Below are positions 33,307 to 44,905 of a DNA stretch of 64,000 nt, one piece after another (position 1 is the stretch's first letter; each line of letters opens with the position of its first letter). The stretch is taken from positions 2,689,912 to 2,753,911 of the forward strand of contig CM026553.1 in the NCBI GenBank assembly GCA_015143295.1, read 5' to 3'. The translations under genes were made by a program, and so were the position numbers. The DNA comes from Tetracentron sinense. Lineage: Eukaryota; Streptophyta; Magnoliopsida; Trochodendrales; Trochodendraceae. The notes under the pieces are model-generated. The model saw nothing but the letters and a program-made list of their open reading frames with translations. It made no database searches and was not told the origin of the DNA.

Positions 33307-34180
33307 GGTCACTTTATCAACTCTCACAATCACTAACAACAGAAGACAATATATACCTGTCATTGATGAATGATACAGAAATGATAGCGGAATAATTAGG
33401 ATAATGCATGCATTCACCATGGTTGTTCCTTTCTCTCATTGGGTGCGGTGTTCCTATCCCATTCAGGAATACATAATCCCCAAGAATCAGTACCGCATGT
33501 CCGCTGTCAATTTTTTAGGAATTTTCGGCAGCATCTCCCTATGGCTCTCCAAGTACACAATTCAGAAAAGCAGCAAATGCATTACTTGTCCAAATATGTA
33601 CCCAGAGAACAATAGGGATGATTGAGGAAAAGATTCGAAAAATTGAGTGTGCTTCGGGCGACTGACACATGCTTCGGGATTATGCATTCTCAAATTGTCC
33701 ACACGGACAATTCAAGAATCATTTGCAGACAAATACTCCTCTTGACATACAGGATGGATCAGTTGTTAGCGGTAATGTAGTCCACATATGAACTACACAT
33801 CGTAATCAACAACGAATCCATCCATAGTGATGGTAAGAGAGGCACTTAACCGACAATCATTCTTGAACGGGAGATCTAAGATTCAATGATTGTACGTTCA
33901 CAATGACCTTGAGGGATGCAGACATCATTATGGAACTTACAGTTCCATGACCATAATTATAAAATTATAATGAATAGAAATCCGGATTATTTCAATAATC
34001 TAAAACAACCCACATTCATCAACAGAAATACACCAAAGGCAATAGACATAATAGTTAGCAAAAATAAAAATAAACATAGCGAGTTCAATACACCAAAGGT
34101 AGACAAGAACACAACCCTACTATTATAGAAAGATTTCTGTGTCAATAATTTCGTTGCTATATGGTAGATTTCTTGTAGTG
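33307..34180 (-). repeat. CACTA 5' subterminal region with a second terminus-like end
   Basis: On the minus strand CACTACAAGAAATCTACC begins at 34180, about 870 bp upstream of the transposase ATG, followed by CACTA-like subterminal sequence (a GACACAGAAAT motif) and, near 33640-33950, short inverted motifs. The next bases are TTA, which do not match the ATT at 13302-13304. It could be the real 5' end of the transposase-bearing element or part of a second nested element. Confidence 0.6.
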
Positions 34181-35529
34181 TTATCAGATTTGCTATTATA
34201 ATATATTGTTGAAAAACAAATGATCAGACCTAAAATCATTCAACTGATTAAATCCACTGGACATCGGAGTCATTGAAGAAAAAGGCTATATATAGTTCGA
34301 TTTGGGTTTTGAGAGTTTGGTTGGGTTAAGAAACTCTTAATTAAGAGTTACATAAGTTCTTTAATTAGTTTTTATTTTTTTTAAACCTTACTATTTAGGA
34401 TAAATTCACTCTTAGAAGAAATCAAGACAAATTAGGAGTTTGGGTCCTTATATAAGCTATGGTCATAATGCCTCATACATTTTTTTTAATTAATTAAATC
34501 TTATTTTTTGTTTTTAGAGATTTTGTAAAAATTATCATATAAATTTAGGGTTTTGTACAAAGAGAGTGATTTCTCATTTCTACAAAGATACTTTTTGGCC
34601 AAGTATGGTAATTTTTTTTTTTTAGAAGGTAAATAGTTAACGTACCCATGAATTCCATTTCAAAACCTATTTCTCCACCCCGGGATACAATAACTACATC
34701 CTAATGACTAGATCAAACCAGGAATGTGTGCCTAATCATGTCATATCTATTTTTAGATGTACCCATTTGAAATTAAGGCATGTTCTCTCTCTTTTCAAGT
34801 TCAAACCCATTATTTAACTTAGTATACTTTGTCCTGTAACATGATTTTCCATTTTCATGTTGGGATGCTTGTTTCAGAGCAAAACAGTCGAGATTCTAAG
34901 CTTGACTTTTCAGAAGATCAGGAAACACTTATTACTAGGATGTATAATCTGGTTAGAGAGAGGTTGGTTTACTATCTTTTTCACTTCCTATAAATATTGC
35001 TCAGACAAACCCACAAATTCATCAAGGAAAAACTTAAAGAAAGAGAACATAAAATGTCATTAGTAGGTACCTAGCAAAGGGGAAATTTGAGTGGCGTGGA
35101 GCTGGTGGCACTGATGAACCTGCACAGAGTCCAACTCATGAGTTAGATAACATAGAGAGAGGAACTAGAGCAGAGAGAAATATATATAGAGAGAGAGAGG
35201 TCAATAGAGAGGGAAAGCGTGAGAGATAGAGACATTCAATAGAGGGATAGAGAGAGTAGGAGAGCTTGGTAGAGAGAGAGAGTGAGAAAGAAAAAGACAG
35301 AGAGAGGAACAAATAGATAGGGAGAGAGATATAGAGAGAGAAATAATGACTTACAGTGGGGGTCAGAGCTTTTATCCAGTGGTGGTTGGAGATGGTCGCC
35401 TACGGTGATCAGCACTAGTAGGCGACCGTGGTCGGAGGTGGAGGAGAAGGAGAGAGAGAGAGAGAGAGAGAGAGGCGCGATAGAGAACAGAAAAGGGGGG
35501 AAATGGTATGAGTTTCGCGGGTTAGGGAA
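34181..35529. other. No gene; GA-rich microsatellite at 35150-35480
   Basis: AT-rich sequence with no usable frame, then long impure GAGA tracts (35153-35345, 35440-35475). Frames through the GA tract are low-complexity. It lies between the two CACTA-like right ends. Confidence 0.7.
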
Positions 35530-35539
35530 ATGTGAATAC

Positions 35540-35809
35540 AATATTATTAGACATGGAAATAATTCTGTGTCTAATGCTCTTTTAATTTTGAGATGGAAAA
35601 TTTATGTCACTAACACCAGATAATATTAGACACGGAGACTTTTCCGTGTCTAATAAATGTTTTATTCATAAAATTAATATAAATCTTGGAATAAACATTA
35701 GATACGAAATTGTAGAGATGGTAACATTTCGTGTCTATAAATAGGTGTTAGACACGGAAATATTTCCGTGTCTATAATTCCATTGTTGTCCGGTAGTTTT
35801 CTTGTAGTG
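35540..35809. repeat. CACTA right subterminal and terminal inverted repeat
   Basis: Copies of TTAGACACGGAAA and TTTCCGTGTCTAA mirror the left end, finishing in TAGTTTTCTTGTAGTG at 35809. Confidence 0.88.
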
Positions 35810-37559
35810 ATCAAATCCAAATCCTAATCCAATTAGAAGTTTATCCCTTTTAGGAATTATTAAATAATGATAACTCTTACCATTAATTAATAAAACTTCT
35901 AGTTTATCTATAACTTAATTAGTTATAACAAACCTTCTAATTTAGGAGTCCTTTTCACAAAAGGATTCCTTAATTAATGGGATTAACTAACTTCCTCAAA
36001 ACAAGGTAACCTAATCCAATTAGGAAAACCTACAAGGGAGGGGCGTAAGCTACATGGGGTGTGAACCATAGGGGAGTCTTGCACTCCAAGGTTTGACTAA
36101 AGTCAAACCCTATCTCTTAGTTTCTTGTTTTCCAAGTAAGGAATCAAATCCCTTAATTTAAGGATTAATTTAATTAATAATTATTTAACTAACAAACTTC
36201 CTAACCAATTGGGATTCACCAAATGGGGGCCCACCCTAGGGATTAAATCCTATGGGCTTGGGCCCACTTCTAAGGTCCATACTTTATGGATTTTATGGAT
36301 ATGGGTCAAACCCATATCCCCTTATTTTATGTTAATTAAATAACCATTATTAATATCCTTTATTTTAAATTAACAATTAATTTAAACCATAGATTAACAT
36401 TTAATCTATTTTATTAATGATTAACATTCAATCATTTAATTTATTGATTAACATTTAATCAATTATATGAGCTTGTATTTCTCATATGAGCATCTCCACA
36501 GATTACTCTGGGACATTCTAACCCTAGCTTACCCAATGTTATCCCATTGACCCTAAATAGGAATTACATTGGAATTGCAAGTGACGTGAGATATCCATGT
36601 TGCAATTGAATCCCAGTGTAACAACATTAACCATTAAGGATCCCGCCACATGAGCTTTTTAATTCAATTGATCCTTCCAATTACATTATCCCTAATGGGC
36701 CTTTGAGATTATTTATACTATCTAACTCATAGCCCATTGCACATCATCCGGGTTTCCAAGATTTTTCATTAAGTCATGAGAAACATTTTCTCATGTAAAA
36801 CATTTTGAGAAAAACATTTTTATAAGTATAGTATCTTTTAATAAAAATATTTTTTAAACTTATTTTATTTCAAAATCACCTGCGCAGGATTTAAGCTTAA
36901 TCGACTGTCTTACCTGGAACTTGGATAATCTCTCAATTTAATGAGCATGGATTTCATATTTGAAATTCATCATGACTCGAACAGCTTTCTGACTATCCAA
37001 CTGTCACTGTATCGTATTCCCTATGGTAGAGAGTACTTTGGTGGAATCAAAATAGTCAGATTACTGCTTAGTTATAAATGAACTCATCAGATCTAAGGAT
37101 TATTGAAACTATTCAATGTGAATGAGAGACCAACTATCTGATAGTATGTTTATACAAGAGGTCTCTCATTGCTTGCAATTAGTTAGTGTATATTTAAGCA
37201 CCCATATGCTGATGTGTAGTCTCTACTACAATAGTTTGAGATAAAACTACATCACAACTATTGAGAATATCTTAGCATACTGGCAACCATATAAGTGAAG
37301 TGCCCAGCTTCACCCATAGCTGTGACTATATAAGGTATAAAGAACTGGAAAGCTATATCTTCCTGTGATAGTCCCATCACATAGCTTTCCTACAATATAT
37401 CCTATGGACCTTTATCGATATCTCATATCGTATAAATCATCTCATGATCATGGTCAATTACCCATAATGAATACACAATAGATAAAGAAGATGTCTCTAT
37501 TAATCTAATTAATAAGAATCTTACAATCGAAATGACTTTTCTGGGCATCATGTCTAACA
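35810..37559 (-). repeat. C2 copia LTR, 5' portion
   Basis: LTR sequence from TGTTAGACATGATGCCC (37559, minus) down to the CACTA insertion point; the LTR continues at 13304. AT-rich, no gene. Confidence 0.85.
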
Positions 37560-37564
37560 CCGTT

Positions 37565-38470
37565 CTCATCCTTATCTTGACTTCCCCATCACTGAGCTTT
37601 CTGCTCTCTTGAAACCCCTGTAACATAATACAAATATGTGAGGTACATCCACTATCTACACACCAAGAGTTACAAGAACCAACAATGAAGTTGGATTCAA
37701 TGATGAAAGATTCGAGCATACCTTCCAAAGGCTTGTCCTTGAGGGATGTTAAGTAAACTTTGCAATTCCTCTTCTAGTGACCTAGTTTCTTGCAATAGAA
37801 GCAGACATTCTGATTCTTTTCCTTGTCCTTCTTTTCGGAAGTTGCTTTCGTGTTCTTTCCTTTCTTGCCTTTGAAAAATTTAGAGAAATTGGACTTCTTC
37901 TTTTTCTTGCCTTTGCCCTTAGGCCTAGGCCTTGAAGGTCCAACTCCCTCTGCCACATTTGCATAGAGCTTAGTACGCTTCATAAGGTCCTCAGCTCCTT
38001 GTAACATGTTTAGGAGCTCTGATAGAGCAGTCTCCAATTTGTTCATGTTATAATTCAACACAAACGTAGAAAGGATTCTAGAGAGAGTTTAGGATCGCAT
38101 CCATTTGACTCTGTTGATCAAGATCTGCACCAAGAGTCAAGAGTTCATTAATGAGCCCCATCATCTTGACGACATGCTCCCGGACTAGGCTACCATCAGA
38201 CATCTTGATACCCATCAGTCCTTTCATTGCTAACTACCTAGCAGTCTTGTTCTGTTCCCCAAACATCTCCCTGAGATTTGTCAATATGTCCTTAGCAGTA
38301 GCAAAACCCTCGAGTATAAATCACCTCATCAAATTCTGGATAATCGGAAGTGAGAACATAAACTATCTTCTGAGAGATTAGCACAATGTCAAGGTTTCTT
38401 TTCCAGTCCAAAAAATTAGGACCAGCCAAATGATTCTCTTCTAGAATATTGGAAAGGGATTCATGGCTAT
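37565..38470 (-). pseudogene. C1 Ty1-copia Gag and start of protease
   Basis: Minus strand: a UBN2-type Gag core (LAGPNFLDWKRNLDIVL near 38430, with stops and frame changes to 38060), then LNYNMNKLETALSELLNML, a Lys-rich linker, a zinc knuckle CFYCKKLGH (C-x2-C-x4-H), and the protease start with WCVDSGCTSHIC (active-site D-S-G). It is cut at 37564 by C2; the following part of Pol is at 12826-12508. Coding begins after TTTTATTTTGTAG (38471), which looks like a splice acceptor. Confidence 0.85.
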
Positions 38471-40218
38471 CTACAAAATAAAATAAGCATAAATTATTAC
38501 ATTATTCTTCATACATATATTCATCAAATTTTTGAGATTTTCAAATATGCGATGATCCTCTTATCTTTCTTCAAATTTCATAATTCCCTTCATTATATGA
38601 AATTAGGAAATAAACTTTTTATTTCAGATGAGTATTAGGATCCTCATAATACACATGTAATCTTCCATTTTAGGATAGTACTACACGTGCACTACAAGGT
38701 GGATAGTAACCAACCATCACTGAGCATCTCACGCATAACTCCTTATGTAAATCAGTGATTCCTAATTTTCTTGAGACCTCCAAGAACAACATGACTGTCA
38801 CTATTGCAGTCGCCATGTTTCCTAGTTTAAGTGAAACTCATTATTCTAGTTCGTCATATGATTAAGTAAAGCTGTGCTCCCATTTCAGTTGACACTCCTT
38901 ATCAGGCCATACACAAACTTATCTACAATAGAAATAAGGTTCTAGGAGTTTAATTCAGACTAAATTATGTCAATACCTTTTGGTAAGACAAGACTCAGGC
39001 TAATTAATTCCTAGTCTTATTGATAATGGAAGGCCTTAGAATTAATAATCTCATTTATTATCACTTAAAATTTTTCTTGAAGAGAACAATATAAACAGGC
39101 ATGATCATATCATACAAATATTCATCATATGAATATGCAAATTTTCGATAATAGGATTATCACGGAGTGATAAACTCCCACTAGCCCTCATAGGCGGTTT
39201 TGATCATTAGGGTTTTCACTTTATGGTCAAAACCTACTCAATCCTATAACCTTAGGGTATTTGGATGTCAGTTTAGTGATCAATCTACCTTTCATAACGA
39301 TTAATGTCTTTTCAGACATGATTATCCAATAATCTTGTAAGCAAAGGTTTTACGTAAAAATCTATGCATGGGTCACAAACTCCACATCCAAAAGAGTATT
39401 AGTAATGTGTTGTGTCTAAATACAAACAATTTATAATTAAACACAACTCATTAATCAGTGTATAATCCAATTATCCTAAATTATCATAAAAGCATTAATC
39501 ACAATTATCACAGCTTCTGGGCTTAAAAGAAATACTATTAATCATCACATGAATAATAATATTATAATTATAACAATATTATAATCTCAAAATGGGTTCA
39601 ACAAATCATACGCCCTTATTTAATTACAATAAGAGAATTAAATAAAGTCCCACAACTATTGAAGATCTTCTATCTCGCAATGGTTCTCTGGGCATCTCCT
39701 TCGGTTGATTTAGTCCACTATAAATCAGCAACCCTATTCTAAAAATAGAAAAATGACGAGGGGAGGGGAAAGAGAATGGGGGAGGGGAAAGAGAATGAGG
39801 TATGATTTGTGCAACCCATCCAGCACATACAATAATAATTAGTTATCATGATAAATATTATACATATTATTTTATGCTAGCTCGGAACTCTCAAGAATAA
39901 ATTAAACAATTTAATTTAACATGGTAAAAAGGATCTCTAAATCCTTAAAGGCTTTAACCAAATTTATATATCTATATACCTATCCCTATTGTAATTTCAA
40001 GAGGTTTTGAAATCATTCATAACAGAAATTAGTATCACACTAATTTATAAGGGCTTGATTACTCCCTCAATAACTAGAGGGGGATCCCTTAACCCTAGTA
40101 ATGATTATCCAATAATCAAGAATCTAAAAGATTGATTTATTAGGGTGTCCAAAATTCATAGGGGAGGCAATCTTTATATAAATCTTCATTAAACTCACTA
40201 AAATAAAAGAGAAGCATA
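38471..40218 (-). other. C1 untranslated leader between primer site and gag
   Basis: About 1.75 kb of AT-rich sequence without usable frames. It may contain an intron ending at 38471, or an unrecognised insertion. I see no gene. Confidence 0.5.
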
Positions 40219-40236
40219 GTCAAGGCTCTAATACCA
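40219..40236 (-). promoter_or_regulatory. C1 primer binding site (initiator tRNA-Met, one mismatch)
   Basis: TGGTATTAGAGCCTTGAC on the minus strand, one base after the LTR end. T instead of C in the sixth position of the usual TGGTATCAGAGC. Confidence 0.85.
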
Positions 40237-40237
40237 C

Positions 40238-41831
40238 TGAAAGAATACCTCTTTTTAATTTTAGAAAAATAGTTCTTGGGGGTCATACATCAAAACCCAA
40301 GATCTGACTAAGATTCTAATTGATTTTATTCAATGAATGATTAAAACAACATTCACCTTTGCGACTTTAAAATTGTTAAATCAAATCCACGTTAGAACAA
40401 TGCTTGTAAAACTTCACAAGTGTAAAGTCTCATTTGCGATCCACACGAACCTTCTTTTTCCTTTAAAGCTTTCTCTAATGGAAGCTAATGACCCTTCTAA
40501 TTCAAGCTCTATGATCTTTGTTCTTTTCTTGAATCTCAAGATCCTTTCTTGATTTAACAAGATTGGTTCTATTTTTGCTCAAGAGAAAAAGTAGAACCAA
40601 GAAAAGAAGGGATGACCGTACACTTCAACAAGAGAAGAGGGGGGGTGTGAACTTTATGAGAGGGAGAGAGAAAATGTGGAGTCTTGGAGTGAATTCCAAC
40701 GGGTGGGCATCCACCCTTTATATAGATTTAGCTTGGATTGCTTTGCTTCCAATCCAAGACTCTCTCATCCTTATCCTAATCCAATTAGGATTCCTCAAAA
40801 GATTCTTTTCATGATTACTCCTATTTAATTAGGATTAATCTTTAAAAGAAAATAATCTTATCCGTTAGTAACAAACTAATCTTATCCTTATCTAATAAGG
40901 AATCTCAATTAGTAACAAACTAATGGAATCTCTTTCAAATAGGGAATCTTTAATTAGTAACTAATTAACTAACTAACCTTATCTAATAAGGAGTCATTTA
41001 ATTAGTAACTAATTTAAACAAGGCTTCCATCTTGAAGTGGCGTCCCACCCTAAGTGGACCCCACTTCCACACGCCCCTTTAAAGGTTCAAAACCCTTAGG
41101 TCATCAATTGATCTTTTATCAAAATTCCTAATGGGTCCTTCCCATTTGGTTAATCACATCCAATGTGATTTAACCTTTAAGAGCTTCACTATACCATATA
41201 GTGATAACTTAGAGAAATTAATTAATTTAATTAATAGTTAAATTAAAAGCTTTAAGAAGGACCTAGTGTGTGGGATCTAAAGGGATCTCCTATTTCCGGT
41301 TGTGAGACCAAGTGCTTAACCCTTCTTGGTTAAAGCATTGTTACTAGGAAACCATTTCCTATAACTCCATTCGGACCATAAAATTTTATCAATGTCCTTG
41401 GACTTCCACTAATCACAATAATGTCCATTAACACAATGTGACTAATCCTCGGAAATTAGAGAATTACTTCCAAGTATTTCTATCACAAGATTTATTTACA
41501 GATGCGTCCCTCTACTTCCAATATTGTTATAAGCTTACAAGACAATATCTTATACTGTCTTTAATCCCTAGCTTATATTGAGAACCATTCTCTTTGATAT
41601 TTTTAATCAAACTTGGACTTTCAAAAACATTTTAGAAATTTTTTAAATGAAACAATAATATTAATTACATTTCTTTTATATAGAAAATAAACTTCTCGAT
41701 AAATACCATCGCTAGGGTTTTCAAGTCCAGTTTTGACAAGTATCAAATCAATATAAATTACTCTAGAAGAGTAGTGGAATCCTTGTTGAGCGTACACACA
41801 CTTCTTCTAATATAGCATACATAACCTAACA
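40238..41831 (-). repeat. C1 copia 5' LTR (1594 bp)
   Basis: Minus strand TGTTAGGTTATG (41831) to GAGGTATTCTTTCA (40238), directly before the primer site. AT-rich. The 3' LTR of C1 is not in the window. Confidence 0.85.
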
Positions 41832-41985
41832 AGCCTGTATTTAGTCCAGTGTGTTGGACATTGACGATTGGCTACATCAAAGCTATATAGGCAAATACTA
41901 GAGAAGATATCGACCTCTCAGGTTAAGGACAATCTATCAAATAGACTACCCTAAATATATAGATAGTATATTTCTAAGGGTATCC
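41832..41985. other. Flank between C1 and T3, probably copia LTR (C3)
   Basis: Contains GTCCAGTGTGTTGGACATTG, which resembles copia LTR sequence. It is likely the same unit as 46995-47277 on the other side of T3, but overlap is too short to prove it. Confidence 0.35.
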
Positions 41986-42190
41986 TGTAGAGCCCCTGAC
42001 CTTTTCACAGTTAAGGCATGACATTCTTGTTGTCATTTTGCCTTTAAAGAGGTGTAATTAATAAATAAGGAAGAAATTGGAAATTTCGAAATGTCAGAAA
42101 TGTTCCTTTTCGAAGTACGAGCCCAACGCAAGTTGAATCGTCAAAATCGGACAAACGAGTCAAAAGATATGGCCAAAACAGTCTGGACCT

Positions 42191-42710
42191 GTAGGCAATC
42201 GTAGCTCGGTTATGCACTAAGGATGTAGCTCGGTTATGCACTAAGGACGTAGCGCGGAAGGCACTAAGGTCGTGCTCTGACGTCGTACTCTGATAACGTA
42301 GCACAGACAACGTACTCTGATAACGTATACGTTGTGCATCCGTTGTACAGCTCACAACGGGTACGTTGTACAGCTCACAACGGGTACGTTATACAGCACA
42401 ACGGGCACGTTGTACATAAGACAACGGACTACGAGCTCAGAACTATGCACGACATAACGTGACAACGGGTTCGGCACCCTTCACAACGGACAACGTGTTT
42501 GGTACTATTCACAATGGACAACGAGTTGGCACTATTCACAGCACAACGAGTTGGCACTATTCACAGCACAACGAGTTTGCACTGTTCACAGCACAACGTG
42601 TTCGGCACTGTTCACAGCACAACGTGTGTGGCACTGTTCACAGCATAACGAGTTGGCACTGTTCACAGCACAACGAGTTGGCACTGTTCACAGCACAACG
42701 AGTTCGGCAC
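42191..42710 (+). repeat. T3 U3 array with 25-bp repeats (ACAACGAGTTGGCACT...)
   Basis: It replaces the ACCGATCGATCGGT cassette. It begins with GTAGCTCGGTTATGCACTAAG units, passes through ACGTTGTACAGC / ACAACGGGTACG inverted units, and ends in about seven 25-26 bp units ACAACGAGTTGGCACT-GTTCACAGC (from 42518). The 3' LTR copy (46463-46909) has about five. Confidence 0.9.
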
Positions 42711-44053
42711 TCGTGTTTTTACAAAAATTCAGTAAGGGTATTTTGGTCTTTTGGTCGGTTCACTCTTACCTTAAGAGTTTAACCCGAACCTTTATGGCAT
42801 CATTCGACACTTAGAGAGATTGGGAGATAAGAAGAGAGGAGAAGGCGATTCCTAAACCTAGGGTTTCCAGTTTGGAGAGAAATCAAAGGGTTTTGAGACC
42901 CTAGATCACTCCCAGTCCGATTTTCTTCAAGATCTCGGCCCAAGCTCGTGCGAAGCTCGTGTTCCAAGCTAGGACAGCAACTTACAGTCGTTTGGAAGAG
43001 GGATTTCTTCCTCATCTCTTCAAGGTCGGTACTTCTTGCTACCCTCCTAGTTATAGTTCTTCTTTCTCCTTCATTTCTCTTTATTTTCTTTATTTACACA
43101 TGTATTATGAGATGGATGGTTGTGAATGGTGAATGGAGATGGAATGGGTGATTGGATGCCAATGGTTATGTGTGATGAACAAATGGGGAAGGGCATTGTT
43201 CCAATAATGAACATACATGTATGATTTGAGTAAAACCCATCTAGAAAAGCATGTTGTAGGGTAAGTCCATAATGAACACACCATGTTTGATGAAATGCCA
43301 AGGTGAATACAGTGAGCTGTAAATTAGTAAATGCATGCCTAATAAATTCTGAATATTGCTAGGGCCTATGATAGTGTGTTTCCTTCTTTCCCTAAATGAT
43401 ATGAATATTACATTGCTCAATCATTGATGCTATATGTGTTGTGAAATTACCCAAATGTCATCTTTAAATTTAAATGCAAGTATGTACACGGTTCCCACGA
43501 GCACGGCACGCATGACATGATTTATTGGGGTTTTTTAAGAACATGGTTAGAGGTGGGACATATCCTACGATATGTTTTACCTCATTTTTCACAAGAAGAC
43601 AAGAACCAATATTCCACGAGGGGTCTCCCCTCACTCACAAGTACATATCATGAAGAAGGGCCTCCCTTCCCTCGCAAGTACATACATATCATGAAGAAGG
43701 GTCTCCCTTCCCTCTCAAGGCATCTCACAAGTGTATCTCACAAGTTACATGATCACAAGCAAGCATGCATGACATGACACGACATACAAGAATCAAGCAA
43801 GATAGACAAGACAAGCTTTCAAGTACGAAAAGATATTTCAAGTCAAGTCAAGTGCACGATGTTTTCAAGAGGTTTCATCGGCTTTCTATGAAATACAAGC
43901 ATGATTATAAATTGCTTTGCTTCCCTATATGATATGAATTGTTTCCTTCTAACATATATGAATTGTTCCTGTTTTATGTATGTTATTTGTATGCTATGAC
44001 TGTTGGTTAGTGCTTAGTACCCGCTGAGTATTCCATGCTCAGCCGTACTTCTT

Positions 44054-44173
44054 ATGTCGGCAGGTGATGGTGGAGCAGCTACTCCATTTGATATCTGTGC
44101 TCTGAGCCCTTGGGTGGAGGAGGAGTACGTCGAGGAGCCTTTGGAGGATCCTCCGGTAGAGGGTTACCATTAG
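44054..44173 (+). CDS. LTR small ORF (T3), 39 aa
   Basis: MSAG start, PFDIC, PWVEEEY, Glu/Pro tail ending GYH, stop TAG. Same class as T1 and S3. The hairpin at 44024-44042 ends 11 bases before the ATG. Confidence 0.65.
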   Translation: MSAGDGGAATPFDICALSPWVEEEYVEEPLEDPPVEGYH

Positions 44174-44478
44174 GTGGTTGTAGATTCTGAGTGAATTAGC
44201 TGTGGGTGAGATGAGAGTTAGATTGGTGTATTTTGGCGGGCATGTCCGCACTTTCTTTTGATTGTTTTTTTTGTATAACTTGGATTTGCGTATGCATATA
44301 CATAGAGGTTTGGTAGACTTCCGCTGTGCTTTATGGTTATGTTTCCGCTATGATGTCCCCTATTGTATATGCTCTGTGGGTTTTTGCAGGTTGGTTTGTC
44401 AAGCAAGTCATGTAAGCCATGACTAGTCGTCCAAAGTTCACTCTAACTCCTAGGGTGGGTTCTGGGTCGCGACAGAAG

Positions 44479-44493
44479 TGGTATCAGAGCTTA
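44479..44493 (+). promoter_or_regulatory. T3 primer binding site (initiator tRNA-Met)
   Basis: TGGTATCAGAGCTTA, four bases after the LTR. Confidence 0.93.
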
Positions 44494-44836
44494 GGCTTTA
44501 GGTCTCTAGGGTCACTTAGAATCTTATACCACGGCTTGACAAGAGCATATGTCAGGAAACAAGTTAGGAAGAAAGTAAGTCAGAAGAGAGTCTTGATCCA
44601 AGTGTAAGACTAAAACCTTAGTCTTAGTCTAAAATGGTTGCTTTAACCAAGTACGGGTCCTAGGTACGCTAGAACACTAAAGTATAAGTATAATGTGATG
44701 AATATTCTGATGACTTGATGTGATGTATATTAGTATTATACAACTAATACAAATTGAATTATTGTGAAATGACATTGAAATAAGTTGTGGTTTCAAGTGA
44801 GACTCATGTGGTGCTATTGTTCTCAGGACTTTAGTC

Positions 44837-44905
44837 ATGAGACGGGGCACACGGGGTCGTGGACCACACACCAGAGCTTCATCTTCTTCCAGAGATTTTG
44901 GATGA
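44837..44905 (+). pseudogene. gag: T3 gag remnant (22 codons)
   Basis: MRRGTRGRG start as in other elements, after CTCAG|GACTTTAGTC. It crosses the deletion junction near 44893 and stops at TGA 44903-44905. Its frame is not that of the integrase that follows. Confidence 0.8.

Larger units (their letters stand above)
13305..35809 (-). mobile_element. CACTA (En/Spm) DNA transposon with nested insertions
   Basis: The left end is CACTACAAGAAAACTACTG, the right end its inverted counterpart ending CTTGTAGTG. The two agree for about 30 bp, and both carry subterminal inverted motifs of the type TTAGACACGGAAAT/ATTTCCGTGTCTAA. Minus-strand TNP2 transposase sequence lies at 27230-33306. Flanking triplets are ATT and ATC, so the 3-bp duplication is imperfect. 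Inside are T2 and S3. A second terminus-like sequence at 34180 leaves some doubt about which right end belongs to the transposase. Confidence 0.85.
12832..37559 (-). mobile_element. C2: solo Ty1-copia LTR, itself interrupted by the CACTA element
   Basis: On the minus strand it starts TGTTAGACATGATGCCC at 37559 and ends TTCCCTTCA at 12832. It is flanked by a perfect 5-bp duplication CCGTT (12827-12831 and 37560-37564). LTR sequence occupies 12832-13304 and 35810-37559, about 2.2 kb in all. No internal domain is present, so it is a solo LTR left by recombination. It lies inside the C1 coding region. Confidence 0.88.
41986..44474 (+). repeat. T3 5' LTR (2489 bp)
   Basis: TGTAGAGCCCC to GGTCGCGACA. 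U3 array 42191-42710, donor AAG|GTCGGTAC (43024/43025), spacer with repeats of GGGTCTCCC-type blocks, hairpin 44024-44042, small ORF 44054-44173, hairpin 44236-44249. Ends like T1 but has a different U3 array. Confidence 0.96.

Noticed and set aside
35236..35541. Ser/Leu-rich minus-strand frame of 101 codons
   Set aside because: Translation of an impure GA/CT microsatellite.
38685..38700. CACTACAAGGTGG as a further CACTA end
   Set aside because: Only the first eight bases fit; there is no subterminal repeat, no partner end and no duplication.
40337..40814. Short frames in the C1 copia LTR
   Set aside because: LTR of a copia element; no homology, no conservation, AT-rich background.
42459..42814. 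Two overlapping frames rich in Ser/Thr/His/Gln over the T3 U3 array
   Set aside because: They are translations of the 25-bp tandem unit in different frames. The 3' LTR copy has another unit number, and there is no conserved counterpart elsewhere.
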